From Isotricha intestinalis (Eukaryota > Ciliophora > Litostomatea > Vestibuliferida > Isotrichidae), in NCBI GenBank assembly GCA_023807065.1, contig JAJJLU010003477.1:1-64000 (forward strand): 64,000 bases of DNA, written 5' to 3'. A model generated the notes under the pieces. It saw nothing but the letters and a program-made list of their open reading frames with translations, made no database searches and had not been told where the DNA came from. A program made the translations under genes and the position numbers. Within the stretch, counting starts at the first letter, position 1. Each line of letters begins with the position of its first letter. Below are positions 29,761-40,842 of the stretch, in pieces.

Positions 29761-32700
29761 ATGGATTACCAAAGACGTTCCTTAAAAGCAGAACGTATAT
29801 CTAACCCAGATGGAGAGACTCGTCGTTCTCGAACATCAAAGAATTCTCGTCACTCTTCTGTTTCCCGTGATTCTACAGCATCTATATACGATAGTTCAAA
29901 ATTTGGAATAGACATATATCAATTAGAAGGTTTAATGGAATTATACAAAGAAAGAGGAGAAGATTACCAAGATTTAATTCGTTTAGAAGAATATCAAGGA
30001 ACAGGAGGAATAACTGCTAAATTAGAAACAAATGTTAGAGAAGGAATTAATTCAGAGGGTAAAGATGATAGAATAAAAGGTTACGGAAGTAATCAAGTCT
30101 TCGAAGAGCCACCAGCTACTTTTTGTTCTTTTGTTTGTGAAGCTCTCGGTGATTTAATGATAGAAATCTTATGTGTTTCTGCAGTCGTTCAAATTGCTTT
30201 GGGAATGATTTTAGGACAAAACCCTAAAACTGATTGGATTGATGGTGCTAGTGTGATTATTGCTATTTTAGTAGTTACCATCATTAGTTCTGTTACTAAT
30301 TATAAAAAAGAACTTAAATTTCATGAATTAAATGCTGTTCAAAAAGAAGGAACTGTGTATCAAGTTATTCGAGATGGAATCACACTCAATATGTCAAGTG
30401 ATGATTTAGTCGTTGGTGATTTAATTCTTATTAATTATGGAGATGTCATGCCAGCTGATATTTTATTAGTTGAAGGTAATGGAATTAAAATGGATGAAAG
30501 TTCTTTAACTGGAGAAAGTGATGCTATGAAAAAAGAAGAATTTTCTAAATGTTTAGCTCAGAAAAATAATGGTCAAAAAGCTTCTTCTCCTTTAATTTTA
30601 AGTGGAACTGATTGTATTGAAGGAAATGGTAAAGGAATTGTTATTGCTGTTGGGGCTCATTCTCAAAAAGGTAAAATTCAAAGAGATGTTGATAATGCTC
30701 AAGAAGACAATCAAACTCCTTTGGAAAAAAAATTAGATTCTATTGCTGAAAATATAGGAAAATTTGGAATGGCAGCTGCATTTATTACAATGGCAGCTCT
30801 AGCAGTCAGATATATTTATAGTTTCTTCTTGGATGAAATTCCTCAATATAATATTAGTTTTATAGTTAATGATATTTATTCTAATTTACTTAATAATGCT
30901 GAATTTAATAATGATACTAGTCACATCCAATTAATAATTCAAAAGACAGCTGAGGAAAAACCAATTCCACCTCAAAAAAATATAGGTTTTAATGTGTTAA
31001 GAATTTTATTATTATGTGTTGCAATTATTGCAGTGGCAATTCCTGAAGGATTACCACTTGCAGTTACATTATCTTTAGCATTTTCAATCAAAAAATTAAT
31101 GGATAGAAATAATTTAGTTAGAAAAATGCATGCTTGTGAAACAATGGGAGGTGCAAACTATATTTGCACGGATAAAACAGGAACTTTAACAAGAAATGAA
31201 ATGAATGTTTATAAAATATTAAATGCTAATAAAGTTGTTCAATTAGCTGAAACTCAAGAAACTGAAGTTGGATTACATGCTGCTAAAGTAAAACAAAAAG
31301 CAATTAGAGAAGATAGTCATGATAATATAACAACCAATGATAATTATTGGAATATTTTGAAAGAAGCAATTTCATTAAATGTAGATTGTACCGTTACAAA
31401 ATTAGAATTACCAAATGAAAACGGAGACACAGAAACATATGAAACTAAAAATAAAACAGATAAAGCTTTCATTGATTTCTTATATAGATTTAAAACTACT
31501 TTATTTGAAACAAGAGAAATATTATCTGATGCGGAATTAGTAAAACAATTCCCATTTGATTCAAAAAGAAAAAGAATGACAACATTTGTGAAAAAATCAG
31601 ATAAATATTTATTATTCACGAAAGGAGGAGCAGAAAATGCAATATTATACTGTTCAAAATATTTAAATCCAGAAAATGGAGAAATAGAAACATTGACAGA
31701 AGAAAAGAAAACATTTTTACAAAACACAATAGAAGACTTTAATAAAAACCAATTGCGTTCATTATATATTTGTTACAAGGAAATAGCAGAAGAAGAATTC
31801 AACAATCCAGAAAATGTGGATGAAAATTCATTGTTAATAGATCAAAAAGACTTAATATTTATAGGAGTATTTGGAATAAGAGATTCACTTCGTGATGGAG
31901 TGATAGAAGCAGTAGATCAATGTAGATTAGCAAATGTGAAAGTAATAATGGTAACAGGAGATAATATAGTAACAGCAACATCAATAGCACATGGATGTCA
32001 CATACTTCCAGAATCTTTAGATATAAATAATTTAGGTCCCAAGGAAATTGAGCAAAATCCAGGAGAAATGAATGATCCTTTATTAAAATTAGAACATATG
32101 AATAATCTTTTAGAATATATGCCAATGGCAATGACAGGTAATTCATTTTATGAAATAATTGGTGGATTAAAATGTGATACTTGTAAAAAAGAAAGTAATA
32201 AATGTCGTTGTCCTAAAACAGAAGCAGAAGCTGAAGATAGAGCAAAAAGGAGAAAAAAACCAAAAGAAGAAATTAAAAAGGATGTAATAACAAATATGGA
32301 TAATTTCAGAAAATTGACTGCAAATTTGAGAGTTCTTGCAAGATCACAACCTATTCATAAATATGCTTTAGTTCTCGGATTAAAGGCTATGAATAAAGTT
32401 GTTGGTGTCACTGGAGATGGAACTAATGATGCTCCTGCTTTAAGTAAAAGTGATGTTGGTTTTGCAATGTTTGCTGGGACTGATATTGCTAAAGAAGCTT
32501 CTGATATTATTATTTTGGATAATAATTTTTCTTCTATTGTTGTTGCTATTCTCTATGGAAGAAATATTTATGATAATATTAGAAAATTCTTACAATTTCA
32601 ATTAAGTGTTAATTTCTGTGCTTGTACTTTAGTTTTTATTTGTGCTTGTATTGCAAATGAATCTCCTTTAACTACTATTCAAATGCTTTGGGTAAATTTA

Positions 32701-33630
32701 ATAATGGATTCTTTAGGTAGTTTAGCTTTAGCTACTGAACCACCATATAATGAATTATTAAATAGAGAACCAACCAATAAAAATGAAAGTATAATTAATG
32801 GAAGAATGTGGAAACATATTATGATACAATCTATCTTCCAATTAGCTCTTTTATTATTAATGTATTTATTAGGTCCTAAATATATCCCTGATTATCCATT
32901 TGATGTAGATGATATGAAAGGTATTTATGAAGAAGATATCATTAGTCAGTGTTATAAATATTTGCCGCATCGTATGAATAAAACAAAAGAAAATGAGACT
33001 CACCATATTATTTATGGTCCAAGAGCTTATTGGGAAATTGGAATAAAAATATATCCTAGAAATAATGATACAAAGTGTGATTTTCAATATAGAAACCTAG
33101 AATTATATTTTTCAGAATATACTAAAAAATATGGTTCAACCCGTCATTTAACAATGATATTTAATGTCTTTGTTTTATATACATTATTTAACCAATTAAA
33201 TTGTAGAGTAATAGATGATAGTTTTAATATATTTAAAAGAATAGGAAACAGTGCTCTTTTCCCATTAATAACATTAGCTGAATTAGCAGGTCAAATTTTA
33301 ATAGTTCAATTTGGAGGTTCTTTTGTAAATTGTGCTAAACAAGGTTTATCATTAGAACAATGGGGAATTTGCGTTGTTCTAAGCTTAACAACATATCCTG
33401 TTAGTTTTATTGCTAAATTAATTCCTATTCAAAATTGTATTGACCCATTATTAAATAGAGGAAGAATGGACCCTTCTGCTAAAGAAATTAATGATAAAGC
33501 AGCTCAAGATATGCTTGGAAAAAAATCTGTCAATCCTCTTATTGTCAGAGATACTGATATTAATATACCTAATAATACTGAAGGAAGAGCCAGTGAGTTA
33601 GAAGAAAAATTAATCAGAGCTCAAAAATAA
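29761..33630 (+). CDS. Plasma-membrane-type Ca2+-transporting P-type ATPase
   Basis: This 1289-residue protein exports Ca2+ from the cytosol using ATP (type IIB, PMCA family). The PEGLPLAVTLSLA helix at about 427-440 is a calcium-binding membrane helix. The phosphorylation motif ICTDKTGTLT puts the phosphorylated Asp at about 471. MVTGDN occurs at about 730, and the hinge VTGDGTNDAPALSKSDVG at about 882. The LWVNLIMDSLGSLALAT segment is typical of membrane helix 6 in PMCA pumps. About ten membrane segments are visible. A short CxxC...CxC insertion (CDTCKKESNKCRCPKTE, about 804-820) lies between the phosphorylation and hinge domains. The N-terminus (about 1-60) is rich in Arg and Ser. No clear C-terminal calmodulin site is visible. 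Codon use at the 5' end has more CGT and C-ending codons than neighbours, hinting at high expression. Confidence 0.96.
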   Translation: MDYQRRSLKAERISNPDGETRRSRTSKNSRHSSVSRDSTASIYDSSKFGIDIYQLEGLMELYKERGEDYQDLIRLEEYQGTGGITAKLETNVREGINSEGKDDRIKGYGSNQVFEEPPATFCSFVCEALGDLMIEILCVSAVVQIALGMILGQNPKTDWIDGASVIIAILVVTIISSVTNYKKELKFHELNAVQKEGTVYQVIRDGITLNMSSDDLVVGDLILINYGDVMPADILLVEGNGIKMDESSLTGESDAMKKEEFSKCLAQKNNGQKASSPLILSGTDCIEGNGKGIVIAVGAHSQKGKIQRDVDNAQEDNQTPLEKKLDSIAENIGKFGMAAAFITMAALAVRYIYSFFLDEIPQYNISFIVNDIYSNLLNNAEFNNDTSHIQLIIQKTAEEKPIPPQKNIGFNVLRILLLCVAIIAVAIPEGLPLAVTLSLAFSIKKLMDRNNLVRKMHACETMGGANYICTDKTGTLTRNEMNVYKILNANKVVQLAETQETEVGLHAAKVKQKAIREDSHDNITTNDNYWNILKEAISLNVDCTVTKLELPNENGDTETYETKNKTDKAFIDFLYRFKTTLFETREILSDAELVKQFPFDSKRKRMTTFVKKSDKYLLFTKGGAENAILYCSKYLNPENGEIETLTEEKKTFLQNTIEDFNKNQLRSLYICYKEIAEEEFNNPENVDENSLLIDQKDLIFIGVFGIRDSLRDGVIEAVDQCRLANVKVIMVTGDNIVTATSIAHGCHILPESLDINNLGPKEIEQNPGEMNDPLLKLEHMNNLLEYMPMAMTGNSFYEIIGGLKCDTCKKESNKCRCPKTEAEAEDRAKRRKKPKEEIKKDVITNMDNFRKLTANLRVLARSQPIHKYALVLGLKAMNKVVGVTGDGTNDAPALSKSDVGFAMFAGTDIAKEASDIIILDNNFSSIVVAILYGRNIYDNIRKFLQFQLSVNFCACTLVFICACIANESPLTTIQMLWVNLIMDSLGSLALATEPPYNELLNREPTNKNESIINGRMWKHIMIQSIFQLALLLLMYLLGPKYIPDYPFDVDDMKGIYEEDIISQCYKYLPHRMNKTKENETHHIIYGPRAYWEIGIKIYPRNNDTKCDFQYRNLELYFSEYTKKYGSTRHLTMIFNVFVLYTLFNQLNCRVIDDSFNIFKRIGNSALFPLITLAELAGQILIVQFGGSFVNCAKQGLSLEQWGICVVLSLTTYPVSFIAKLIPIQNCIDPLLNRGRMDPSAKEINDKAAQDMLGKKSVNPLIVRDTDINIPNNTEGRASELEEKLIRAQK

Positions 33631-34193
33631 TTTCAGTTCTTGTATAATATTAGTTCATAATTTTATCATCATTGGTTTTTAAAATTTTTTATTATATTGA
33701 AATTTTATTTAAATATAATTTAATTTATGTATTTCAGTAAGATTAATGTTCTTATTATTATTCTAGAATTAATCAATTATGATATAATTGTATATATGAA
33801 TATTTTCAACTCTTTCTATTACTAATTGCGTTTGTTCCTTAGAAAAAAAATATCATTAAAAATAAGTTGAGTCGATGTTCTCTATGAAGTTTAAAAGGTT
33901 TACTCGTATTATTATTATTTTTATTAATTAATTTTGTTTTATTCACCTTTTTCACTAATGCTAAAAGCTTTGATTTATCAATTATTGGTTTTACAGATGA
34001 TTTTTTTCAGCTTATAATTTATAAAAGTATTTTTAATAAAAGAAAAATAAAAAAAATAATTACTTTAATATATTAAACGGTATGATGAAAAAAATATATA
34101 TAAAAAACAAAGAACAACATAAAATAAAAAAACTTTAAATCAAATAAGAGTAATATACAAAAAAAAAATGAATAAAAATTAAATTAATAACCT
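33631..34193 (-). other. Convergent intergenic region with a coding-like relic
   Basis: This 563-bp gap separates the 3' ends of the Ca2+-ATPase and ankyrin genes. It contains the minus-strand relic described next and otherwise A/T-rich DNA. No RNA gene was recognised. Confidence 0.5.
33769..34006 (-). pseudogene. Unidentified coding-like relic
   Basis: Minus-strand frames look coding: one reads SKPFKLHREHRLNLFL, then, after an 8-T run at about 33843-33850, the next frame continues KEQTQLVIERVENIHIYNY to a TAA. The open part has no ATG, and a one-base change in the T run would fuse both frames. Amino-acid make-up is not low-complexity (His, Arg, Glu, Val present), unlike ordinary intergenic DNA here. 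No family recognised. It could be a decayed gene, a missed 3' exon, or chance. Confidence 0.3.
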
Positions 34194-36293
34194 TTAATTA
34201 AACTCCCAAGGAGTAAGATTATATTTATTAACAATAGTTTCACAAGCTCCTTCTTTTAAAAGTAAATCAGCGATATTAAATCTTTTAGAATTAATAGCAT
34301 AATGTAAAGCAGTATTTAAGTCAAAATTTTGAGCATCTAAATTAGCACCTTTCTGAATTAGAAATTGAATAAATTCTTCAAAACCACATTGAGTTGCATA
34401 AATTAAGAAAGTATCATTATTTTCATTTCTTGATTCTAAAGAAACATGATATCTTTCTAAAATTTCTTTAAATTCTCTAAAATTATTTTCTCTAATTAAA
34501 AAAAATAATATTTCTTCAATTGTTTTTAATTGCTTTTTTAAATCAATTTTAATTTCTTCTGTTCTGAATATTAAATGTTCTTTTGACATATCTCTTGTTT
34601 TTGTCATTTCTTTTTGCTCATCTTCTATATGAAATTTTATGTTTTGAATTTTAGCTGTTGGAGTTAATTTTAAACTTTTAATATATGAATTTCGCCTTTC
34701 ATATGTTATTTTTTCTCCTTCTCTTTCTCTTATTAAATTTTTATTTCTTCTATTTAATAGTGAAAATGTTGTTTTTATATTATTAAATATTGAAAATTTT
34801 TTTGTATTTGCTCTAATAAATTTCATCTTTTTTCCTTTTTTAATCATTTTTTTTAAATTATTTTTATCTGTTAATAATCTTTTTATTTCATTTTCTTTTT
34901 TAATTTCATCTTTATTTTGAATTATTACATCATGAATAATAAATTTTTCAGTTATAAAAGAAAGATTAACATGACGAATATTTAATTTATTTTTTTTTTT
35001 TAAAAATTCATTTCTATTAATATAATATCTTCCAATCATATTATCTTCTTCAAAAACAAAAGAAATTATCATATGATATGTAAAATCTTCTAAATCATTT
35101 AATAAAAATTTATTTATTGATGAATGAATTATTGTTATTTTATTTATATCTGGATATCTTATTTTTTTTATTAAATATTTTTCTACTCTTTTCAATAATT
35201 TATTTTCTTTAAATAATCTATTATAATAAATATTTAATATTTCTCTTTTATTTGGAAATTTTTTTTTTTTAATTTTTTCATTTAATATTTTTTTTACTTT
35301 ATTTTGAAAAAAGTTTATAAAACTATTTTTATAATCTTTCTTATAATTAATAAATTGATATGATTGTTTATCAATTTTAAATTTTGTTAAAAATTTCTTT
35401 TTTAATTCTTTATTAATTTCATTTATTTGATTTTCAGTTTCAAAACTTTCATTTTCAATATTATTATAAGTATCATCGATATTTAATTCAGAACTTTTTT
35501 TAGGAATATAACTTTTATTTAAAAAATCATTGTTAATTATACTACTTAATTCTTTATCCATAGAATCAATAGTAATTTTTTTTTTAAGAACAAATTTATA
35601 ATTTGTAGTTTTAGTTCTATTAAAACTTTTAATTTCATTTTTATAAGATAATTCTTCAATATAATCATCATTTAAATTTAAATGATTACTTCTTTTAAAT
35701 TTTTTTAAATTAATAATATTATTTGAACTATTTTTAGAATGAGTTGTATTATGACAAGAAGTAGAAGAATTAACATATGAAGATAATAAATAAATTTTTG
35801 GAGAAGTTTTTACTGAAGTATTATAAATATTTATTATTGTATTATTTGAATTTCTAATTATACTTTTATTATTAAAAAAACTGAAATCATTTGATTTATT
35901 TATTATTGATTTTCTTAAACTTTTATTAAATGGAAATAATGAATAATTATTTTTTTCTAATTTACCGTTTATTAATTTCTTTTCATTATTTGATGAATTA
36001 TATCCACTATAATCTAATGTTTTATTTAAATTTCCTAAAGAAATATCACTCAATGTTTTCACTTTTTTTTTTATTTTTTCTATTTCTGGTTCTCTGTGAG
36101 ATAAAGGAAAATTATATGAATTTCTTTTCATTTTTTTTTTCCTTTTTTTATTAAAATGTCTCTTTAAAAAATTTTGTAAACTTGGCAATTTTAAATCAAT
36201 TAATTTACTTTTTGATAAAGACAAATTTTCTTTTATTTTTTCTTTTGTAATTTTATTTTTCTCATTATTTTTTTTTGAATTTTCTTTGTCCAT
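34194..36293 (-). CDS. Ankyrin-repeat protein with low-complexity N-terminus
   Basis: The 699-residue protein is basic and Ser/Asn/Lys-rich in the first 300 residues. A helical middle (about 300-480) has blocks such as LLKRVEKYLIKKIRYPDINK. Residues about 588-699 hold ankyrin repeats (FREFKEILERYHVSLESRNEN, TFLIYATQCGFEEFIQFLIQKGANLDAQN, TALHYAINSKRFNIADLLLKEGA). Ankyrin repeats mediate protein binding; no enzymatic domain is visible. Partners and location unknown. Stop TAA; the Ca2+-ATPase gene lies convergently 563 bp away. Confidence 0.75.
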   Translation of the reverse strand: MDKENSKKNNEKNKITKEKIKENLSLSKSKLIDLKLPSLQNFLKRHFNKKRKKKMKRNSYNFPLSHREPEIEKIKKKVKTLSDISLGNLNKTLDYSGYNSSNNEKKLINGKLEKNNYSLFPFNKSLRKSIINKSNDFSFFNNKSIIRNSNNTIINIYNTSVKTSPKIYLLSSYVNSSTSCHNTTHSKNSSNNIINLKKFKRSNHLNLNDDYIEELSYKNEIKSFNRTKTTNYKFVLKKKITIDSMDKELSSIINNDFLNKSYIPKKSSELNIDDTYNNIENESFETENQINEINKELKKKFLTKFKIDKQSYQFINYKKDYKNSFINFFQNKVKKILNEKIKKKKFPNKREILNIYYNRLFKENKLLKRVEKYLIKKIRYPDINKITIIHSSINKFLLNDLEDFTYHMIISFVFEEDNMIGRYYINRNEFLKKKNKLNIRHVNLSFITEKFIIHDVIIQNKDEIKKENEIKRLLTDKNNLKKMIKKGKKMKFIRANTKKFSIFNNIKTTFSLLNRRNKNLIREREGEKITYERRNSYIKSLKLTPTAKIQNIKFHIEDEQKEMTKTRDMSKEHLIFRTEEIKIDLKKQLKTIEEILFFLIRENNFREFKEILERYHVSLESRNENNDTFLIYATQCGFEEFIQFLIQKGANLDAQNFDLNTALHYAINSKRFNIADLLLKEGACETIVNKYNLTPWEFN

Positions 36294-36520
36294 TTATAAT
36301 TAGAGAAATAATAATAAAAATAAAATATTTTAAAATAATATAATAAATAAAAATAAAATTTAATATTCATCATTAATATTTTTATTATTTTTTATTTTCA
36401 AAAATAACTGAATTTTCACCTATATTTATGTAATATTCAACCTTATCTAAATTATATTTCTAATTTATTCTATTTTAAATTTTTTTTATTTTTTTTTTTG
36501 AATATATTTTTTAAAATAAA

Positions 36521-38194
36521 ATGTCTTTAGGCTCTCATAATAAAGATGCTTTTAGTAAAGATGGTAATTTAATTGAAGAAGAAGAAAATAAAGATAATAT
36601 AGATAAAAATGAAGAATCAAATGAACCAATAGAATTATATCAATATATTAATGAAATATTAGATAATATGGGATTTACAAAATATCATTTTTTCCTTTTT
36701 TTAACAAGTGCTTTTTTTCTTTTTTGTTCTGGAATGCAAGAAATAATTCATGTAATATTATTGTCAATAATAAACGATACATTAAATTTAACATTTTATC
36801 ATTTAGCTTTAATGAATTCAATAGAATATTTAGGTTATACAATAGCAACAATAATAGTAAATATAATAACAAATTATTTATCTAGAAAAAGAGCTATTCA
36901 AATAACTGTAATTTCAAGTTTAATTTTTACAGGACTATCTTTAACTACATATAATTTTTATTTTGCAGCATTTAATAGATTATTTTTAGGCTTTTGTTTT
37001 GGAATTTTAGATATTTTAATATATTTAAATTTATTTGAAAGTGCTCCTACTGAAATTCGAGGATATATTTCCTCTTTAATTCAATTATTTTTTCCTCTTG
37101 GAGCTTTCGTTTTAAGTGTTATTTGTTATTTTCAATTAATAGAAGGAGACCATAAAATTAATTATAAATTCTTATTATTAATTCCATTTATTATTACAAG
37201 TGTTTTAGTTATTTTATTAGTTATTTTCGTTGAAGAAAGTCCAAGAAATTTATTTGGTAAAAATGACTTTATGGAAGGAGTAGAAGCAATGAAGAAAATA
37301 TCAAAATTTAATAAAGATGATGATTTCATAGATGATAAATTTAATTTTAATGAAAACAAAGAAAATAATCCACATACAATAGAATTAGAAGATATGAGAA
37401 AAAAGCAAAGTGAAGACAAAAATAATAATAATAATATATCAATAAAAATCAAAGATAAAATAAAAAGAAAAGAAGATAAATTTAACACAATAATTCATTC
37501 AAATAAAAAGAAATTAAATATAGAAAATATAGAAGAATATTTTAAAAAAAGTAAACATTCCAAAAATTCATATAGTGAATCATTTAAAGATTCAATATCA
37601 TTAATATTAAATAAAACATATATATATTATACAATAATATTTTGGTTAATAGCATCACTAGCAGGATTTGTATTTAATGGAATTTTTTTCATGCTTCCAG
37701 CAACAGCACCAAAAATAAATAAACAAACTTTTTTTGATTTAGTATTATTTGAAGGAATGGAAATTCCATCAAATTTTATAGCAAGTTTATTAATTGAAAG
37801 TACAATTGGAAGAATAAATATTTTAAGAATTGGTTTTGGGGTTACTTTCTTAATAAGTTTAATTATTATTTGGGTTGGAGAGTCTATTTTAATTTTCAGT
37901 TGCTTACTTAAATTTTTTTTAACTATGCCTAGTATTGTTTTAATTGTTTATTCTTGTGAAATTTATGATAGTAATGTTAGAACTATGGGAATTAGTTCTC
38001 TTAATTTTTGGAAAAAAATTTCTTCATTATTTTCTCCTTTTTGTATGAGCTATTTAACTATTCATTATGGAGAGTTTAGTACTAATTTTATCTATGCTCC
38101 TTTTTTATGCTTTTGTACTATTGCAACTATTTTCCTTAAAACTGAAAGTAAAGGAATTCCACTTGATGAAATTGTTAAAATTAATTATATGTAA
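36521..38194 (+). CDS. MFS transporter, SVOP/SLC22-like
   Basis: The 557-residue protein has an acidic cytosolic N-terminus (about 1-38), then about twelve membrane segments in two blocks with a central hydrophilic, Lys/Asn/Glu-rich loop (about 255-350). An N-terminal block, YINEILDNMGFTKYHFFLF, followed by a Ser/Gly/Met-rich first helix resembles SVOP/SV2-type organic-ion or sugar carriers. The APTEIRGY segment in the first half fits the family's conserved loop after helix 4, and SNVRTMGISSLNFWKKIS fits the equivalent in the second half. Substrate unknown. The protein faces the ankyrin gene divergently (228-bp gap). Confidence 0.82.
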   Translation: MSLGSHNKDAFSKDGNLIEEEENKDNIDKNEESNEPIELYQYINEILDNMGFTKYHFFLFLTSAFFLFCSGMQEIIHVILLSIINDTLNLTFYHLALMNSIEYLGYTIATIIVNIITNYLSRKRAIQITVISSLIFTGLSLTTYNFYFAAFNRLFLGFCFGILDILIYLNLFESAPTEIRGYISSLIQLFFPLGAFVLSVICYFQLIEGDHKINYKFLLLIPFIITSVLVILLVIFVEESPRNLFGKNDFMEGVEAMKKISKFNKDDDFIDDKFNFNENKENNPHTIELEDMRKKQSEDKNNNNNISIKIKDKIKRKEDKFNTIIHSNKKKLNIENIEEYFKKSKHSKNSYSESFKDSISLILNKTYIYYTIIFWLIASLAGFVFNGIFFMLPATAPKINKQTFFDLVLFEGMEIPSNFIASLLIESTIGRINILRIGFGVTFLISLIIIWVGESILIFSCLLKFFLTMPSIVLIVYSCEIYDSNVRTMGISSLNFWKKISSLFSPFCMSYLTIHYGEFSTNFIYAPFLCFCTIATIFLKTESKGIPLDEIVKINYM

Positions 38195-38339
38195 TTTATT
38201 CAATTTTTTTTAATAAAAGAATTTATTTAATAAAGTATTGAAATTAATATTTAAAAATTATATAATTAAAAATAATATATTAAAATATAAATTAATAATA
38301 AAAAATATTTTATTTATAATAGTTTTAAATTTTAAAAAT

Positions 38340-40778
38340 TTAATTCTTTAAAAATTTCTTCGTTTCATTTTTCATTCTAGAAATATTAGAACTTCTAAAC
38401 AATAAAAAACACTTATGATTATTATCAAAAACTCCTCTTTGAGAATTACTTTTTTTTTTAACTAATTTTAAATTAGGAATATTTCTTTTATTTTTATTTA
38501 AAAAATTATTAATTTTGATAGCATTATTTTTATAACTATAATTTCCAAAATTATTTCGAGTATTATTTCTATAATTAAAATAATCAAAATTTAAAAAAGA
38601 AGAATTATTAGAAGGAGAATGAACAATACTAGAACAACGAGAAACTGTAGATGAATTTAGATTTGAAGGTTTTTTACTTTTTGATATTATTAAATTATTT
38701 GTACTTCTTACATTTTTATTTATACCATTATACTCACTATTTAGACTTAATCCATTTAAAAAATTACTAAAATCTTCATTCTCTTTTTCTTTATTTTTAT
38801 TATTTTTTATATAATAATAACTATTACTCTTTCTCCTTGATTTACTATTATTTTTTTCATTACTGTCATTTCGAGAAGATAATATTTTTCTCGGGGAATT
38901 ATTTCCTTGAATTGTTGTTTTATTATTTAATAATTGCTTCTTCATATTTTTTGTTTTTGATGTATTTGTTGATATTGGTTCATTAATAAAAAAATTATTC
39001 TTTTCTTTTTTCTTTAAGTTCAATTTCGGAATTGAAATTTTAAAACTTTGCATATTTTTATAATCTTTATTAAAATATCTAAATAAACCAAATAAAATTC
39101 CGAAACAAATATTTTCATCTTTATTAATAATATCATTAATGGAATTAGTATAATTTTTCAAATAATCAAGCAATTTATAATTAGTAAAAACATAATCAAA
39201 AAATTTTTTTAAATTTATTTTACATTGAGAAGGAGTAAAAGGTTCTCTAATGATTCCTTTAATAACAAGATTAGAATTAGAACTACTACATCTATTAATA
39301 ATATCATTAAATAAAGTTCCATTATGGCAAAGATAAATAATTGCTAAATCACTTGAATTTAAATTATTTATTATTTTTAATGAACTTAACCATAATTTTA
39401 TTGAATTTTTTGCACTTTCTGATAATTTACTTATTTGCTTTTTATCACAAGAAAATGATTTTATTGGTTTTGGTTGAAATATATTTTCATTTTTTAATTT
39501 TATATTTTTATTTATTTTCGGTATATATTTTATTATATTTTCTTTATTTAAACTTATTTGAATTATTGCATTTGTTGGTCTTATAAAATTATATATTGGA
39601 ATTTTATATTGTAATATTTTATTTGGACTTTTATTCATTATTCCAAAAGTTAAAGAAATTTCATTTTTTAATAATTTTTCTTCTTTTATATTTTCTACTT
39701 TTTTTTTATTTAAAGAAAAACTATTATTATTACTTGAATTATTCTTATTTGATATTTCATCCATTGTTATATTTTTACTATTATAATTTACTGGAGATAT
39801 TGAAAGAGTTATACTATGAGAAGGAGAAAGACTTGAAAAATTTATTTTTGATTGTTTTGAACTTTTTTGAGTTCTTAATGAATTAATTATATTATTGTAT
39901 AATATATTGTCATTTGAATTATATGAATGATGATTTATTTTCTTTTTTTCACATGAATCTTTTATTAATGTCATTATTTTATTTTTTTTATATTTATATT
40001 CTAAGATTTCTTCTTCATTTTTATTATTTATAGTATTGTTATTTGTATTATATTGAGGTGTTAAAATTATATTATTTTCATTATTACTAATTACACCTTC
40101 GGATATTAAATTAATATTTAAATTGGAAATATTTTGATGAACATTATTTGGATTTGTGGTATTATTTGAATTAGAAACAATTGATAAATTTTCTTTTTGA
40201 AAATTAATTTGAGGAATTTGATTAATTTCATTTTCAGATGATTCTTTAATTACTTCAATATTATTTAAGTTATTAGTATTAACATGATTTAAATTATCAA
40301 TATTTCCTTCAGTAACACATACACCAAATTTATCATAAATTTCTTTTAATAATTCTAAGAAAGAAATAAGTAATTTTTTATTAATAAAAATATGAGAAAT
40401 TCTATTATAAAAAAATAAAATTTTTTGTTTTAAATTATAATCATAATAATCACCTTTATTTAATTCAATTAATGAAGAAATAACTAAATTAACTTTTTCG
40501 TATTTAGTTAATCTTTTATCAGGATTAAATTCACCCATTCCAAAATAATTTAAAAAATTAGATAAAATTTCAATAAAAACTATTCCATTTTCAATTATAT
40601 CATTATCAGTTAATTTATTAATTAAAAGGCAATGAGGTTGTTTTATTGTGTTTATCCAATTAATTAAAATTTGTTCTTTGTTCAGAAAAGGAATTTCTTT
40701 TATATTATTGTTAGAAGAATTGTTTGATTGAGATAATGAATGATTTTCATTTTCTTCTTCAGTTCTAATAAAAGACAT
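38340..40778 (-). CDS. Protein with two calponin-homology-like regions
   Basis: The 812-residue protein has an N-terminal region (about 30-145) resembling a CH domain (ILINWINTIKQP, ENGIVFIEILSNFLNY, KYEKVNLVISSLIEL). A second similar region lies around 440-560 (SIKLWLSSLKIINNL, CHNGTLFNDIINRC, CFGILFGLFRYFN). These features are moderate; CH pairs bind actin or microtubules in other proteins. Between and after them the sequence is Asn/Ser-rich and disordered. A cytoskeletal role is inference. Stop TAA; ATG at 40776-40778 chosen as the first in the frame. Confidence 0.65.
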   Translation of the reverse strand: MSFIRTEEENENHSLSQSNNSSNNNIKEIPFLNKEQILINWINTIKQPHCLLINKLTDNDIIENGIVFIEILSNFLNYFGMGEFNPDKRLTKYEKVNLVISSLIELNKGDYYDYNLKQKILFFYNRISHIFINKKLLISFLELLKEIYDKFGVCVTEGNIDNLNHVNTNNLNNIEVIKESSENEINQIPQINFQKENLSIVSNSNNTTNPNNVHQNISNLNINLISEGVISNNENNIILTPQYNTNNNTINNKNEEEILEYKYKKNKIMTLIKDSCEKKKINHHSYNSNDNILYNNIINSLRTQKSSKQSKINFSSLSPSHSITLSISPVNYNSKNITMDEISNKNNSSNNNSFSLNKKKVENIKEEKLLKNEISLTFGIMNKSPNKILQYKIPIYNFIRPTNAIIQISLNKENIIKYIPKINKNIKLKNENIFQPKPIKSFSCDKKQISKLSESAKNSIKLWLSSLKIINNLNSSDLAIIYLCHNGTLFNDIINRCSSSNSNLVIKGIIREPFTPSQCKINLKKFFDYVFTNYKLLDYLKNYTNSINDIINKDENICFGILFGLFRYFNKDYKNMQSFKISIPKLNLKKKEKNNFFINEPISTNTSKTKNMKKQLLNNKTTIQGNNSPRKILSSRNDSNEKNNSKSRRKSNSYYYIKNNKNKEKENEDFSNFLNGLSLNSEYNGINKNVRSTNNLIISKSKKPSNLNSSTVSRCSSIVHSPSNNSSFLNFDYFNYRNNTRNNFGNYSYKNNAIKINNFLNKNKRNIPNLKLVKKKSNSQRGVFDNNHKCFLLFRSSNISRMKNETKKFLKN

Positions 40779-40842
40779 TTAACAATTTTTTCAAATATTT
40801 AATTTTAAATTTTTTATTAATTAAAAAATATTTAAATATATT

